NCBI RefSeq assembly: GCF_023516615.1
Contig: NZ_JAMGBF010000063.1
Location: 1-64,000, forward strand
Length of the DNA: 64,000 nucleotides
Source of the DNA: Streptomyces panaciradicis
GTDB taxonomy: Bacteria > Actinomycetota > Actinomycetes > Streptomycetales > Streptomycetaceae
Direction of reading: 5' to 3'
Below are positions 25,180 to 33,282 of the stretch, in pieces. Both the position numbers and the translations under genes were made by a program. How positions within the stretch are numbered: the stretch's first letter is position 1; each line of letters begins with the position of its first letter. Under the pieces are notes generated by a model. It was not told the origin of the DNA, did not search any database, and saw only the letters and a program-made list of their open reading frames with translations.

Positions 25180-25839
25180 CTATCCGGTGATCCCGTACGG
25201 CTCCGGGTCCCGCCAGCGTTCGAAGGGCCGGTCGAGCTGGTACCTGCCGTCGTCGCCGAGAACGAGCATCCGCATCTCCGCGTTCCCGGGGTTCGACAGC
25301 GACTCGAACTCCGCGACCGTCCAGTGGAACCAGCGCATGCAGAACAGCCGCATGGCCAGGCCGTGGGTCACCAGCAGCACGTTCGGCGGGTGGTCGGGGT
25401 CCTCGAAGCTGCGGAAGAGGCTCTCCAGGAAGCCCCCGACGCGGTCGTAGACGTCGGCGCCGGACTCGCCCTGGGCGAAGCGGTAGAAGAAGTGGCCGTA
25501 CGCGTCCCGGTAGGCCTTCTGGAGGCGTACGTCGTCGCGGTCCTGCCAGTTCCCCCAGTCCTGCTCGCGCAGCCGGGGCTCCTCGCGCACCCGGATGAGG
25601 TCGGGGTCGAGGTGGAAGGAGCGCAGGGTCTCGTGGGTGCGGCGGTACGGGGAGACGTACACGCTGACGCGCTCGCGGCCGAAGACCTCCCGCAGCCGTT
25701 TGCCGGTCTCCTCCGCCTGCTCCCGGCCGCGCTCGGTGAGTGCGAGCGCGTGATCGGGTTCGCGCTCGTACACGGTGTCATCAACATTGCCCGTTGACTC
25801 GCCGTGCCGGACAAGGACGATGCGCCGTGGTCGTGCCAT
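25180..25839 (-). CDS. Histidine phosphatase family protein (phosphoglycerate mutase-like)
   Basis: 219 residues from ATG 25839. The catalytic RHG motif (Arg11-His12 in IVLVRHGEST) and a second His in LLVTHGLAMRLF are present, with SPYRRTHET and REQDWGNWQ between. This is branch 1 of the histidine phosphatase superfamily; the enzyme forms a phosphohistidine intermediate. Long inserts after LREQDWGNW resemble uncharacterised Streptomyces members more than true phosphoglycerate mutases. It is the first gene of an operon with the ADP-ribosylglycohydrolase. Confidence 0.92.
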   Translation of the reverse strand: MARPRRIVLVRHGESTGNVDDTVYEREPDHALALTERGREQAEETGKRLREVFGRERVSVYVSPYRRTHETLRSFHLDPDLIRVREEPRLREQDWGNWQDRDDVRLQKAYRDAYGHFFYRFAQGESGADVYDRVGGFLESLFRSFEDPDHPPNVLLVTHGLAMRLFCMRWFHWTVAEFESLSNPGNAEMRMLVLGDDGRYQLDRPFERWRDPEPYGITG

Positions 25840-25947
25840 GCGGAAACCCTAGATCGAGTGACGGCCGATCGTTCACTCGTACGGGCTCCATACGGCGTAG
25901 GTCACACAGTTCCCACACCACCAGCCGTGTCCGGACGGGTCGGGTTC

Positions 25948-26553
25948 TCACACCGTCCAGGTCGGTTCGAGCGCCACGATGTCCCCGCTGAGGGCCGCCA
26001 CGTCCGCCTCGATCTGGGCCCGCAGGGCGAGCCGCTCGACGCGTTCGGCGCGGTACTTGCCGTGTTCCGCGGCCTGCCGCCACATCGAGAGCACCAGGAA
26101 CTCGTGCCCGGGGGCCTCCCCGAACAGCCCGCGGATCATGCCCGGCGAGCCGGCCATGGCGGGGTTCCAGACCTTCTCCTGCATCAGGGTGAAGTGCTCG
26201 GCGCGCTCCTCGTGGACGCGGCACAGGGCCACGCGCACCAGGTCGGCGTCCGTGAAGCGCGGCTCGAAGCCGGTCTTCACGTCGAAGCGGTAGTCGAAGA
26301 GCTTGACCTGGGTGTCCTTGAACGTGCCGGACTGCGACGCGGCGAGCCGGTCGTGGGAACGCGCCATGAAGGAGTCGTAGAAGGAACGGCTCTCCCAGAA
26401 GGAGAAGATGTGCGCCACGCCCGGCCGCCCCCGGCTCCAGCCACCGCCCTGTCCCCGAAACCCCGGCTCCCCCAGAAGCCCCGCCCACTTTCGCTGCCCC
26501 CGCTCGAACCCGCGGCGGTCCACCACGGTGCAGCGAATCCACTTGACCAGCAC
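25948..26553 (-). CDS. YdbC/DUF4937-like protein (dimeric alpha-beta barrel)
   Basis: 201 residues from ATG 26553. The sequence MLVKWIRCTVVDRRGFERGQRKWAGL, then VAHIFSFWESRSFYDSFMARSHDRLA, resembles the YdbC/DUF4937 group with a ferredoxin-like fold related to antibiotic-biosynthesis monooxygenases. A second half (VRVALCRVHEERAEHFTLMQEKVWNPAMAGSPGM) looks like another copy of the same fold. No cofactor is evident. A role in handling a small reactive or aromatic compound is possible but unproven. Confidence 0.75.
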   Translation of the reverse strand: MLVKWIRCTVVDRRGFERGQRKWAGLLGEPGFRGQGGGWSRGRPGVAHIFSFWESRSFYDSFMARSHDRLAASQSGTFKDTQVKLFDYRFDVKTGFEPRFTDADLVRVALCRVHEERAEHFTLMQEKVWNPAMAGSPGMIRGLFGEAPGHEFLVLSMWRQAAEHGKYRAERVERLALRAQIEADVAALSGDIVALEPTWTV

Positions 26554-26712
26554 CGCGCCATCGTAAGGCCAGGAGCGTGGCGCGGGTCACGCTCCGGCGG
26601 ACTGCTCCGGAGCACGCCCGCCCGCTCGCGTGGCAGGATGGACAATCGGCCTTGTGCGCACGGCAGTTCGGGCCGGACTGGGTACACGCGGGAACGGGGA
26701 AGGGGAAACCTG

Positions 26713-27246
26713 GTGAACGCCCTCAACAAGGGGATCCGCAAGGTCGAGATCGCGATCAAGTGGGACCCGAGCCCGGCGGGGCAGCCGCCGACCGATCTGG
26801 ACGTCGTCGCCGCCACCTACCCGTCGGGCGACCCGTACGGCGATCCCGCCTATGTGGTCCACTTCGACAGCCGTTCGCCCGACGGAACCATCTACCTCAA
26901 CCGGGACAGCCGGGACGGCAAGGGTTTCGGCTGGGACGAGATCATGACGCTGGAGCTCGACCGTCTCAGCGAGCGGTACGCGCGCGTGGTGGTCGGCGTC
27001 CTCATCCAGCCGCAACCGGAGCAGCGGACCTTCGTCGGCGTGCTCAACCCGGGCCTGCGCATCCGGGAGGGGTACACCGTCCTGGCCGAGGACGACTTCG
27101 GTGACGTACTGGGCGCGACGGCGGCGACGGTCGCGGAGTTCGTCCGCGACGAGTCCGGCGCGTGGGACTTCCGTCCCGGGATCCACGGCCACGAGGACGA
27201 CCCGGCGACCTTCACCCGGACCATGGGCCGCGCCCACCAGCCCTGA
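26713..27246 (+). CDS. TerD-family calcium-binding protein
   Basis: 177 residues from GTG 26713 with GGAAGGGG upstream. It carries the TerD beta-sandwich hallmarks: VEIAIKWDPSPAGQPPTDLDVVAATY, FDSRSPDGTIYLNRDSRDGKGFGWDEIMTLELDRLSERYARVVVGVLIQ, where the Asp-rich loops bind Ca2+. TerD proteins are linked to tellurite resistance, stress and, in Streptomyces, differentiation. Here it is a single gene without the other ter genes. It ends 6 bases before the convergent membrane-protein gene. Confidence 0.92.
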   Translation: MNALNKGIRKVEIAIKWDPSPAGQPPTDLDVVAATYPSGDPYGDPAYVVHFDSRSPDGTIYLNRDSRDGKGFGWDEIMTLELDRLSERYARVVVGVLIQPQPEQRTFVGVLNPGLRIREGYTVLAEDDFGDVLGATAATVAEFVRDESGAWDFRPGIHGHEDDPATFTRTMGRAHQP

Positions 27247-27252
27247 TCCGCC

Positions 27253-27963
27253 TCAGCCCTCCCGCCAGCCCGGAACCGTCGGCAGTACCTTCTCGGCGAC
27301 GCGGAACAGCGCCGCGTCGTCGGGGGTCGCGAAGTCCTGGCGCCAGAGGGAGACTTCGTAGAAGCCGCCGCCGTCCTTCGCGTCCCTGGCCACCAGCAGG
27401 CTCCTGGCGACGCCGCCGGGGCCGCTGCTGGCCTTGCCGCCGCCCAGGTTGAAGCTGAGGGCGATGGTCCGGTCCGAGTAGAGGACCGCGGGGTGTCCGA
27501 GGACGGTCCGCCGCTGCGCGGTGGCGCCGAGGAAGGCGGCCATGTCGGCCACGGGCACGTCGTCGTCGGACAGGGAGAGCCTCAGGGAGTACGTCTTCAG
27601 GTCGACGTCCGCCTCGGGAGTGCTGGTCTTGCCGCCGTCGGCGGAGGTCATGGTGCTCACGTTGCCGTTCGCGGTCTCCGCGTACTCGTCCGGGGTGCCG
27701 AGCAGCGCGGGCAGGTCCGGGCGGTTCAGGGCCGTGCACAGCTGGGTCCCGGTCACGCTCTTCGGTGTCTTGGCGTCGTGCGCGGCCTCGCAGGTGGCCG
27801 GCTCGCTCTTGCCGGGTCCCTGGTCCAAGGTCCCCCCGAGCGCCCACAGGGCCAGTGCCAGCCCTCCGACGACCACCACGGCGGCGACCGCCTGGGCCCC
27901 CGCGCTCATGCCCTTCTCGGGCTTGTTCACTGCTCTTTCGGAGTCGGCGAAACCGTCGACCAT
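27253..27963 (-). CDS. Membrane-anchored extracytoplasmic protein of unknown function
   Basis: 236 residues from ATG 27963 (other in-frame starts lie upstream). Residues about 22-45 (AQAVAAVVVVGGLALALWALGG) are one membrane anchor. The outer part has two Cys (TCEAAHD and QLCTALNRPDLPALLG) that could pair, and a fold like DUF3558-type surface proteins (SLRLSLSDDDVPVADMAAFLG, VLYSDRTIALSFNLGGG). No catalytic motif is seen. The proposed family is weak; membrane anchoring is clear. Confidence 0.7.
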   Translation of the reverse strand: MVDGFADSERAVNKPEKGMSAGAQAVAAVVVVGGLALALWALGGTLDQGPGKSEPATCEAAHDAKTPKSVTGTQLCTALNRPDLPALLGTPDEYAETANGNVSTMTSADGGKTSTPEADVDLKTYSLRLSLSDDDVPVADMAAFLGATAQRRTVLGHPAVLYSDRTIALSFNLGGGKASSGPGGVARSLLVARDAKDGGGFYEVSLWRQDFATPDDAALFRVAEKVLPTVPGWREG

Positions 27964-28064
27964 GTCCCCCACGTTCCCCACCCTGCCGTTCGCGCCGGTC
28001 GTGCGCCGGGGGAGCCTAACCTGTGCGCACTCGCCAGGGGAACAAGTTTTCGCCTTTCGACGAA

Positions 28065-28104
28065 AGAGGGCGGTGGAACCGGAAACCCGGTGCCACCGCC
28101 CTCT
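28065..28104 (-). terminator. nrdJ terminator
   Basis: AGAGGGCGGTGG pairs exactly with CCACCGCCCTCT, and an inner ACCGG/CCGGT stem caps it. It lies 35 bases after the nrdJ stop. Confidence 0.85.
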
Positions 28105-28138
28105 CACTCACGGCCGGATCAGCCGCGCTCGCCCGGCG

Positions 28139-31045
28139 TCAGCTGCAACCGCTGGTCGAGCCGCAGCCCTCGCAGATGTAGCAGGAACCGGCGCGCTGCA
28201 TCTTCGTACCGCAGGAGAAGCAGAGCGGGGCGTCGGCCTGGATGCCCAGCTGCATCTCCACCAGTTCGGCACTGGTGTGCGCCTGCTTCGGGGCGGGCTT
28301 GGCCGCCTCAACCTCGGCACGCGGCGTGGCGACGGCCTTCAGCTCCTGGGCGCGCGGCGCCGACTGGGCCAGGCCCTCGACGTCGACCTCGTCCTCGTCG
28401 AGGGACTGCTCGTACGAGCCGGTCTCCAGGTGACGCTGGCGCTCCTCGGCGGAGTGGATGCCGAGCGCGGAGCGCGTCTCGAAGGGCAGGAAGTCCAGCG
28501 CCAGGCGGCGGAAGATGTAGTCGACGATCGACTGCGCCATCCGCACGTCCGGGTCGTCGGTCATGCCGGCCGGCTCGAAGCGCATGTTGGTGAACTTCGA
28601 GACGTACGTCTCCAGGGGCACGCCGTACTGGAGGCCGACGGAGACGGCGATGGAGAAGGCGTCCATCATGCCCGCGAGGGTGGAGCCCTGCTTGGACATC
28701 TTCAGGAAGACCTCGCCGAGACCGTCGTCCGGGTAGGAGTTGGCGGTCATGTAGCCCTCGGCGCCGCCGACGGTGAACGACGTCGTGATGCCGGGACGAC
28801 CCTTCGGGAGGCGCTTGCGGACCGGGCGGTACTCGATGACCTTCTCGACCGTCTCGCGGATGGTCGCCTCGGCCTTCTCCGTGACCTCGGCCTTCTCCTT
28901 CTCCTTGGTCTTGGCGGAGAGGGGCTGGCCGACCTTGCAGTTGTCGCGGTAGATGGCGAGCGCCTTGACGCCCATCTTCCACGCCTCGAAGTAGACCTCC
29001 TCGACGTCCTCGACGGTCGCCGACTCCGGCAGGTTGACCGTCTTGGACAGGGCGCCGGAGATCCACGGCTGGATCGCGGCCATCATGCGGACGTGGCCCA
29101 TCGCGGAGATGGAACGCTCGCCCATGGCGCAGTCGAACACCTCGTAGTGCTCGTGCTTGAGGCCCGGGGCGTCGATCACATTGCCGTGCTCGGCGATGTG
29201 GGCGACGATCGCCTCGATCTGCTCCTCCTGGTAGCCCAGGCGGCGCAGGGCCTGCGGGACGGTGCCGTTGACGATCTGCATCGAGCCGCCGCCGACCAGC
29301 TTCTTGAACTTGACCAGGGCGAGGTCGGGCTCGAGGCCGGTGGTGTCGCAGGACATCGCGAGACCGATGGTGCCGGTCGGGGCGATGACGGACGCCTGGG
29401 CGTTACGGAAACCGTTCTTCTCGCCGAGGCGCAGCACGTCCTGCCAGGCCTCCGTGGCGGCGGCCCAGATCGGCGTGTCGAGGTCGTCCATGCGGACGGC
29501 CACGGTGTTGGCGTCGGCGTGCTGCTTCATGACGCGGTTGTGCGCCGTCGCGTTGCGGGCGTAGCCGTCGTACGCGCCGACGACCGCGGCGAGTTCGGCC
29601 GAGCGCTTGTACGACGTGCCGGTCATCAGGGAGGTGATGGCACCGGCGAGGGCGCGGCCGCCGTCGGAGTCGTAGGCGTGGCCGGTCGCCATGAGCAGGG
29701 CGCCCAGGTTGGCGTAGCCGATGCCGAGCTGGCGGAACGCGCGCGTGTTCTCGCCGATCTTCTGCGTCGGGAAGTCCGCGAAGCAGATGGAGATGTCCAT
29801 CGCGGTGATGACGAGCTCGACGACCTTGGCGAAGCGCTCGACCTCGAAGGACTGGTGGCCCTTGCCGTCGTCCTTGAGGAACTTCATCAGGTTCAGCGAG
29901 GCGAGGTTGCAGGACGTGTTGTCCAGGTGCATGTACTCGCTGCAGGGGTTCGAGCCGTTGATCCGGCCGGACTCCGGGCAGGTGTGCCAGCGGTTGATCG
30001 TGTCGTCGTACTGGATGCCCGGGTCGGCGCAGGCCCAGGCGGCCTCGGCCATCTTGCGGAACAGGGCCTTGGCCTCGACCTCTTCGATGACCTCGCCGGT
30101 CATCCGGGCGCGCAGGCCGAACTTGCCGCCCTGCTCGACGGCCTTCATGAACTCGTCGTTGACACGGACCGAGTTGTTGGCGTTCTGGTACTGGACGGAC
30201 GTGATGTCGTCGCCGCCCAGGTCCATGTCGAAGCCCGCGTCGCGCAGCGCGCGGATCTTCTCCTCCTCCTTCACCTTGGTCTCGATGAAGTCCTCGATGT
30301 CGGGGTGGTCGACGTCGAGGATGACCATCTTGGCGGCGCGGCGGGTGGCGCCACCGGACTTGATGGTGCCGGCGGAGGCGTCGGCGCCGCGCATGAAGGA
30401 GACCGGGCCGGAGGCGTTGCCGCCGGAGGACAGCAGCTCCTTGGAGGAGCGGATGCGGGAGAGGTTCAGGCCGGCGCCGGAGCCGCCCTTGAAGATCATG
30501 CCCTCTTCCTTGTACCAGTCGAGGATCGACTCCATGGAGTCGTCGACGGACAGGATGAAGCAGGCGGAGACCTGCTGCGGCTGCGGGGTGCCCACGTTGA
30601 ACCAGACGGGGCTGTTGAAGCTGAAGATCTGGTGCAGGAGGGCGTACGCCAGCTCGTGCTCGAAGATCTCGGCGTCCGCGGGAGAGGCGAAGTACTTGTA
30701 GTCCTCGCCGGCCTTCCGGTACGTCTTCACGATGCGGTCGATCAGCTGCTTGAGGCCGGTCTCGCGCTGCGGGGTGCCGACCGCGCCGCGGAAGTACTTG
30801 CTGGTGACGATGTTGACCGCGTTCACCGACCAGAAGTCGGGGAACTCGACGCCGCGCTGCTCGAAGTTGACCGAGCCGTCGCGCCAGTTGGTCATGACGA
30901 CGTCACGGCGCTCCCAGTTCACCTCGTCGTACGGGTGCACGCCGGGGGTGGTGTGGATGCGCTCGATACGCAGGCCCTTGTTCGCTGCCGCCTTGGTGCC
31001 CTTGGCGCGGGAACTCCGTGCCGGACCGCTCGCCGTCTCTGTCAT
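28139..31045 (-). CDS. nrdJ: Class II (vitamin B12-dependent) ribonucleotide reductase
   Basis: 968 residues from ATG 31045 with GGGAGG upstream. It reduces ribonucleotides to deoxyribonucleotides using adenosylcobalamin as radical source, with no oxygen requirement. Seen: Cys162 in QVSACFILSVDDSMES, FKGGSGAGLNLSRIRS, the radical site Asn-Pro-Cys368-Ser-Glu370, APTGTIGLAMSCDTTG, and a C-terminal zinc-ribbon tail CFSCGTKMQRAGSCYICEGCG used for re-reduction. The length fits Streptomyces NrdJ. It lies 163 bases after nrdR and is probably cotranscribed with it under NrdR control. Confidence 0.97.
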   Translation of the reverse strand: MTETASGPARSSRAKGTKAAANKGLRIERIHTTPGVHPYDEVNWERRDVVMTNWRDGSVNFEQRGVEFPDFWSVNAVNIVTSKYFRGAVGTPQRETGLKQLIDRIVKTYRKAGEDYKYFASPADAEIFEHELAYALLHQIFSFNSPVWFNVGTPQPQQVSACFILSVDDSMESILDWYKEEGMIFKGGSGAGLNLSRIRSSKELLSSGGNASGPVSFMRGADASAGTIKSGGATRRAAKMVILDVDHPDIEDFIETKVKEEEKIRALRDAGFDMDLGGDDITSVQYQNANNSVRVNDEFMKAVEQGGKFGLRARMTGEVIEEVEAKALFRKMAEAAWACADPGIQYDDTINRWHTCPESGRINGSNPCSEYMHLDNTSCNLASLNLMKFLKDDGKGHQSFEVERFAKVVELVITAMDISICFADFPTQKIGENTRAFRQLGIGYANLGALLMATGHAYDSDGGRALAGAITSLMTGTSYKRSAELAAVVGAYDGYARNATAHNRVMKQHADANTVAVRMDDLDTPIWAAATEAWQDVLRLGEKNGFRNAQASVIAPTGTIGLAMSCDTTGLEPDLALVKFKKLVGGGSMQIVNGTVPQALRRLGYQEEQIEAIVAHIAEHGNVIDAPGLKHEHYEVFDCAMGERSISAMGHVRMMAAIQPWISGALSKTVNLPESATVEDVEEVYFEAWKMGVKALAIYRDNCKVGQPLSAKTKEKEKAEVTEKAEATIRETVEKVIEYRPVRKRLPKGRPGITTSFTVGGAEGYMTANSYPDDGLGEVFLKMSKQGSTLAGMMDAFSIAVSVGLQYGVPLETYVSKFTNMRFEPAGMTDDPDVRMAQSIVDYIFRRLALDFLPFETRSALGIHSAEERQRHLETGSYEQSLDEDEVDVEGLAQSAPRAQELKAVATPRAEVEAAKPAPKQAHTSAELVEMQLGIQADAPLCFSCGTKMQRAGSCYICEGCGSTSGCS

Positions 31046-31208
31046 GCCGCCTCCCTGTACGGGCGAAAACGCCCTGAAGTGCCACGATGTTCCCGAGGCA
31101 CGGTGTTCTGTCTGGTGTTGCGGGCACCCACTCGCTACCGCCCGCAACAGGTCTTCATCGCCGCCGAACCGCCGGATCCGGGCTCCCTGACCCTCTCCGG
31201 CACGCCGT

Positions 31209-31772
31209 TCAGTCGGCGGCGTGGGCGGGCTCGGGGACCTGCGCGGTCCCTCCTCCTGGCCCGCCGTCGTCTTCCTGGCTCCCCGCGACAGCGTCCTTGC
31301 GGTCCTCGTCGTCCGCGGTCGCGCTGCGCGCCCCGTCCCTCAGTTCCGCGATGGCCGCCTCGAAGTCCTCGAGCGAGTCGAACGCCCGGTAGACGGAGGC
31401 GAACCGCAGATAAGCGACGAGATCGAGTTCCTGCAACGGGCCGAGTATGGCCAGCCCCACGTCGTGGGTGGTCAGCTCGGCGCTCCCGGTGGCCCGCACC
31501 GCCTCCTCGACCCGTTGGCCGAGCTGGGCGAGCGCGTCCTCGGTGACAGGCCGTCCCTGGCATGCCTTGCGCACGCCGTTGATGACCTTCGTACGGCTGA
31601 AAGGCTCGGTGACTCCGGACCGCTTGACCACCATGAGCGAGCACGTCTCCACGGTCGTGAAACGACGGGAGCAGTCAGGGCACTGGCGGCGCCTGCGGAT
31701 CGCCGTGCCGTCGTCGGTCGTACGACTGTCGACGACACGGCTGTCGGGGTGCCTGCAGAAGGGGCAGTGCAT
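31209..31772 (-). CDS. nrdR: NrdR, ATP-cone repressor of ribonucleotide reductase genes
   Basis: 187 residues from ATG 31772. The N-terminal zinc ribbon has CPFCRHPDSRVVDSR and CPDCSRRFTT (two CxxC pairs). The ATP-cone follows (MVVKRSGVTEPFSRTKVINGVRKAC, RVEEAVRATGSAELTTHDVGLAILGPL, LRFASVYRAF). ATP or dATP binding switches DNA binding to NrdR boxes. The last ~35 residues are acidic and glycine-rich, longer than in most bacteria but common in Streptomyces. Two NrdR boxes lie 120-170 bases upstream, so it should repress its own operon with nrdJ. Confidence 0.97.
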   Translation of the reverse strand: MHCPFCRHPDSRVVDSRTTDDGTAIRRRRQCPDCSRRFTTVETCSLMVVKRSGVTEPFSRTKVINGVRKACQGRPVTEDALAQLGQRVEEAVRATGSAELTTHDVGLAILGPLQELDLVAYLRFASVYRAFDSLEDFEAAIAELRDGARSATADDEDRKDAVAGSQEDDGGPGGGTAQVPEPAHAAD

Positions 31773-31894
31773 GAACTCCAACCCTCCTCACGGCACAGCA
31801 GACTCAATAGCCTCGCTGGGCCTCACGGGCCCCTCGAAGCAGCCCCAAGCATAGGCGATCTCGGAGGTGCCGAAGTCACCGGGGATCGCAAAAA

Positions 31895-31910
31895 ACACAA
31901 CTTGTGGGCT
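31895..31910 (-). promoter_or_regulatory. NrdR box (proximal)
   Basis: ACACAACTTGTGGGCT on the plus strand, a near-palindrome matching the NrdR-box pattern acaCwAtATaTwGtgt in its outer arms. Its centre is 30 bp from the second box. Confidence 0.7.
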
Positions 31911-31924
31911 GCTGTAGCTATCCA

Positions 31925-31940
31925 ACCACTAGATGTAGGG
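31925..31940 (-). promoter_or_regulatory. NrdR box (distal)
   Basis: ACCACTAGATGTAGGG, the second copy. Paired boxes about three helical turns apart are the normal arrangement for NrdR targets, and this pair precedes nrdR-nrdJ. Confidence 0.7.
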
Positions 31941-32297
31941 CCCGTTTCATAAACCCAGGCCATCCCGCGTGTCGCGTGCGAAGAGCCCGACACGGGGTAC
32001 CCGGAAGCGTTCGGGACAACCCCGGAGGGCGGCGACACACAACCCGGCAGCGCACAGGCGTACCGTTCCGGCACATGCGGAGATACCGTGGGCGCCGCAA
32101 GGAGAGGGCGTGGGACTCCCGCACAGATGGGGGGCCGTTCCCGGTTGACGGGATACCGGATGGCAGACTGGTCGACGACCCGCGAGGCCATCGCCCCGGC
32201 GGTGAAGAGTACAACAATGCGCCTGTTTGTCCGCCAGGTGACGCGTTAGCCATACACCCAGACACATGATCAAGTCAGGCGATCCATACTTTTTCAC

Positions 32298-32313
32298 TCG
32301 AACGTGTGTTTGG
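32298..32313 (+). promoter_or_regulatory. LexA (SOS) box
   Basis: TCGAAC-GTGT-GTTTGG, a one-mismatch fit to the actinobacterial SOS box CGAAC-N4-GTTCG. It lies 60 bases before the lexA start and implies autoregulation. Confidence 0.85.
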
Positions 32314-32372
32314 CGCAACCTTTCGAAAGCAACTACCGTTGTCCAGCAGGGAGACCATCGAGAGGGGCCGAC

Positions 32373-33152
32373 GTGACCACCACCGCAGACAGTGCCACCA
32401 TCACTGCCCAGGACCGCTCCCAGGGCCGACTCGAGCCGGTGCATGCGATGAACGAAGCCGCGAACCCAGAGGCGCACAAGCGGTCCCTGCCGGGCCGACC
32501 TCCAGGGATCCGGGCCGACAGCTCCGGGCTGACCGACCGGCAGCGCCGGGTGATCGAGGTCATCCGGGATTCGGTGCAGCGTCGCGGCTACCCGCCGTCG
32601 ATGCGGGAGATCGGCCAGGCGGTCGGCCTGTCCAGCACCTCCTCCGTCGCACACCAGCTCATGGCACTGGAGCGCAAGGGCTTCCTGCGCCGTGACCCGC
32701 ACCGCCCGCGCGCCTACGAGGTCCGCGGCTCCGACCAGGGCGCCACCGTGCAGCCCACCGACACCGCCGGCAAGCCCGCCGCGTCGTACGTCCCGCTGGT
32801 CGGCCGTATCGCCGCCGGTGGCCCCATCCTCGCCGAGGAGTCGGTCGAGGACGTCTTCCCTCTCCCCCGCCAGCTGGTCGGCGACGGCGAGCTGTTCGTC
32901 CTGAAGGTCGTCGGTGACTCGATGATCGAGGCGGCGATCTGCGACGGCGACTGGGTCACCGTCCGCCGTCAGCCCGTCGCGGAGAACGGCGACATCGTCG
33001 CCGCGATGCTAGACGGAGAGGCCACCGTGAAGCGCTTCAAGCGCGAGGACGGCCACGTGTGGCTGCTGCCGCACAACGCCGCCTACGAGCCGATCCCCGG
33101 CGACGACGCGACCATCCTCGGCAAGGTGGTGGCCGTGCTGCGGCGCGTCTGA
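32373..33152 (+). CDS. lexA: LexA repressor of the SOS response
   Basis: 259 residues from GTG 32373, preceded by GAGAGGGG. A ~45-residue N-terminal extension comes before the winged helix (LTDRQRRVIEVIRDSVQRRGYPPSMREIGQAVGLSSTSSVAHQL). The S24 self-cleaving domain has the cut site Ala148-Gly149 (GRIAAGGP), catalytic Ser183 (VGDSMIEA) and Lys220 (EATVKRF). RecA bound to single-stranded DNA triggers cleavage and derepression. A later ATG at MNEAANPEAHKR could be an alternative start. Confidence 0.97.
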   Translation: MTTTADSATITAQDRSQGRLEPVHAMNEAANPEAHKRSLPGRPPGIRADSSGLTDRQRRVIEVIRDSVQRRGYPPSMREIGQAVGLSSTSSVAHQLMALERKGFLRRDPHRPRAYEVRGSDQGATVQPTDTAGKPAASYVPLVGRIAAGGPILAEESVEDVFPLPRQLVGDGELFVLKVVGDSMIEAAICDGDWVTVRRQPVAENGDIVAAMLDGEATVKRFKREDGHVWLLPHNAAYEPIPGDDATILGKVVAVLRRV

Positions 33153-33197
33153 CCGCCGCGGCGGGCGGTTCCTCGTGGGTACCGCCCCCCTCAGACC

Positions 33198-33231
33198 GGG
33201 CCCCGGAACCCCTGCGCCGGTTCCGGGGCCC
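33198..33231. terminator. Bidirectional terminator lexA / dinG-like gene
   Basis: GGGCCCCGGAACC pairs perfectly with GGTTCCGGGGCCC across an 8-base loop, between two convergent genes. Confidence 0.9.
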
Positions 33232-33282
33232 TGCACTGTCCGGGGCCGGTCCGTCAGGGCGTGACGACGGACCGGCCTTCGC

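Larger units (their letters stand above)
31773..32372. other. Divergent nrdR / lexA control region
   Basis: 600 bases without a supported gene. It holds the NrdR boxes near nrdR and the LexA box near lexA. The middle part, about 31945-32290, shows no clear feature. Confidence 0.7.

Noticed and set aside
27521..31546. Open frame of about 1341 codons antisense to nrdJ
   Set aside because: Mirror of nrdJ codon bias; a low-complexity Leu/Val/Gly/Asp protein with no motif.
31773..32372. Cobalamin riboswitch before nrdR-nrdJ
   Set aside because: No B12-box-like sequence was found. In S. coelicolor the riboswitch controls the class I nrdAB operon, not the B12-dependent enzyme.
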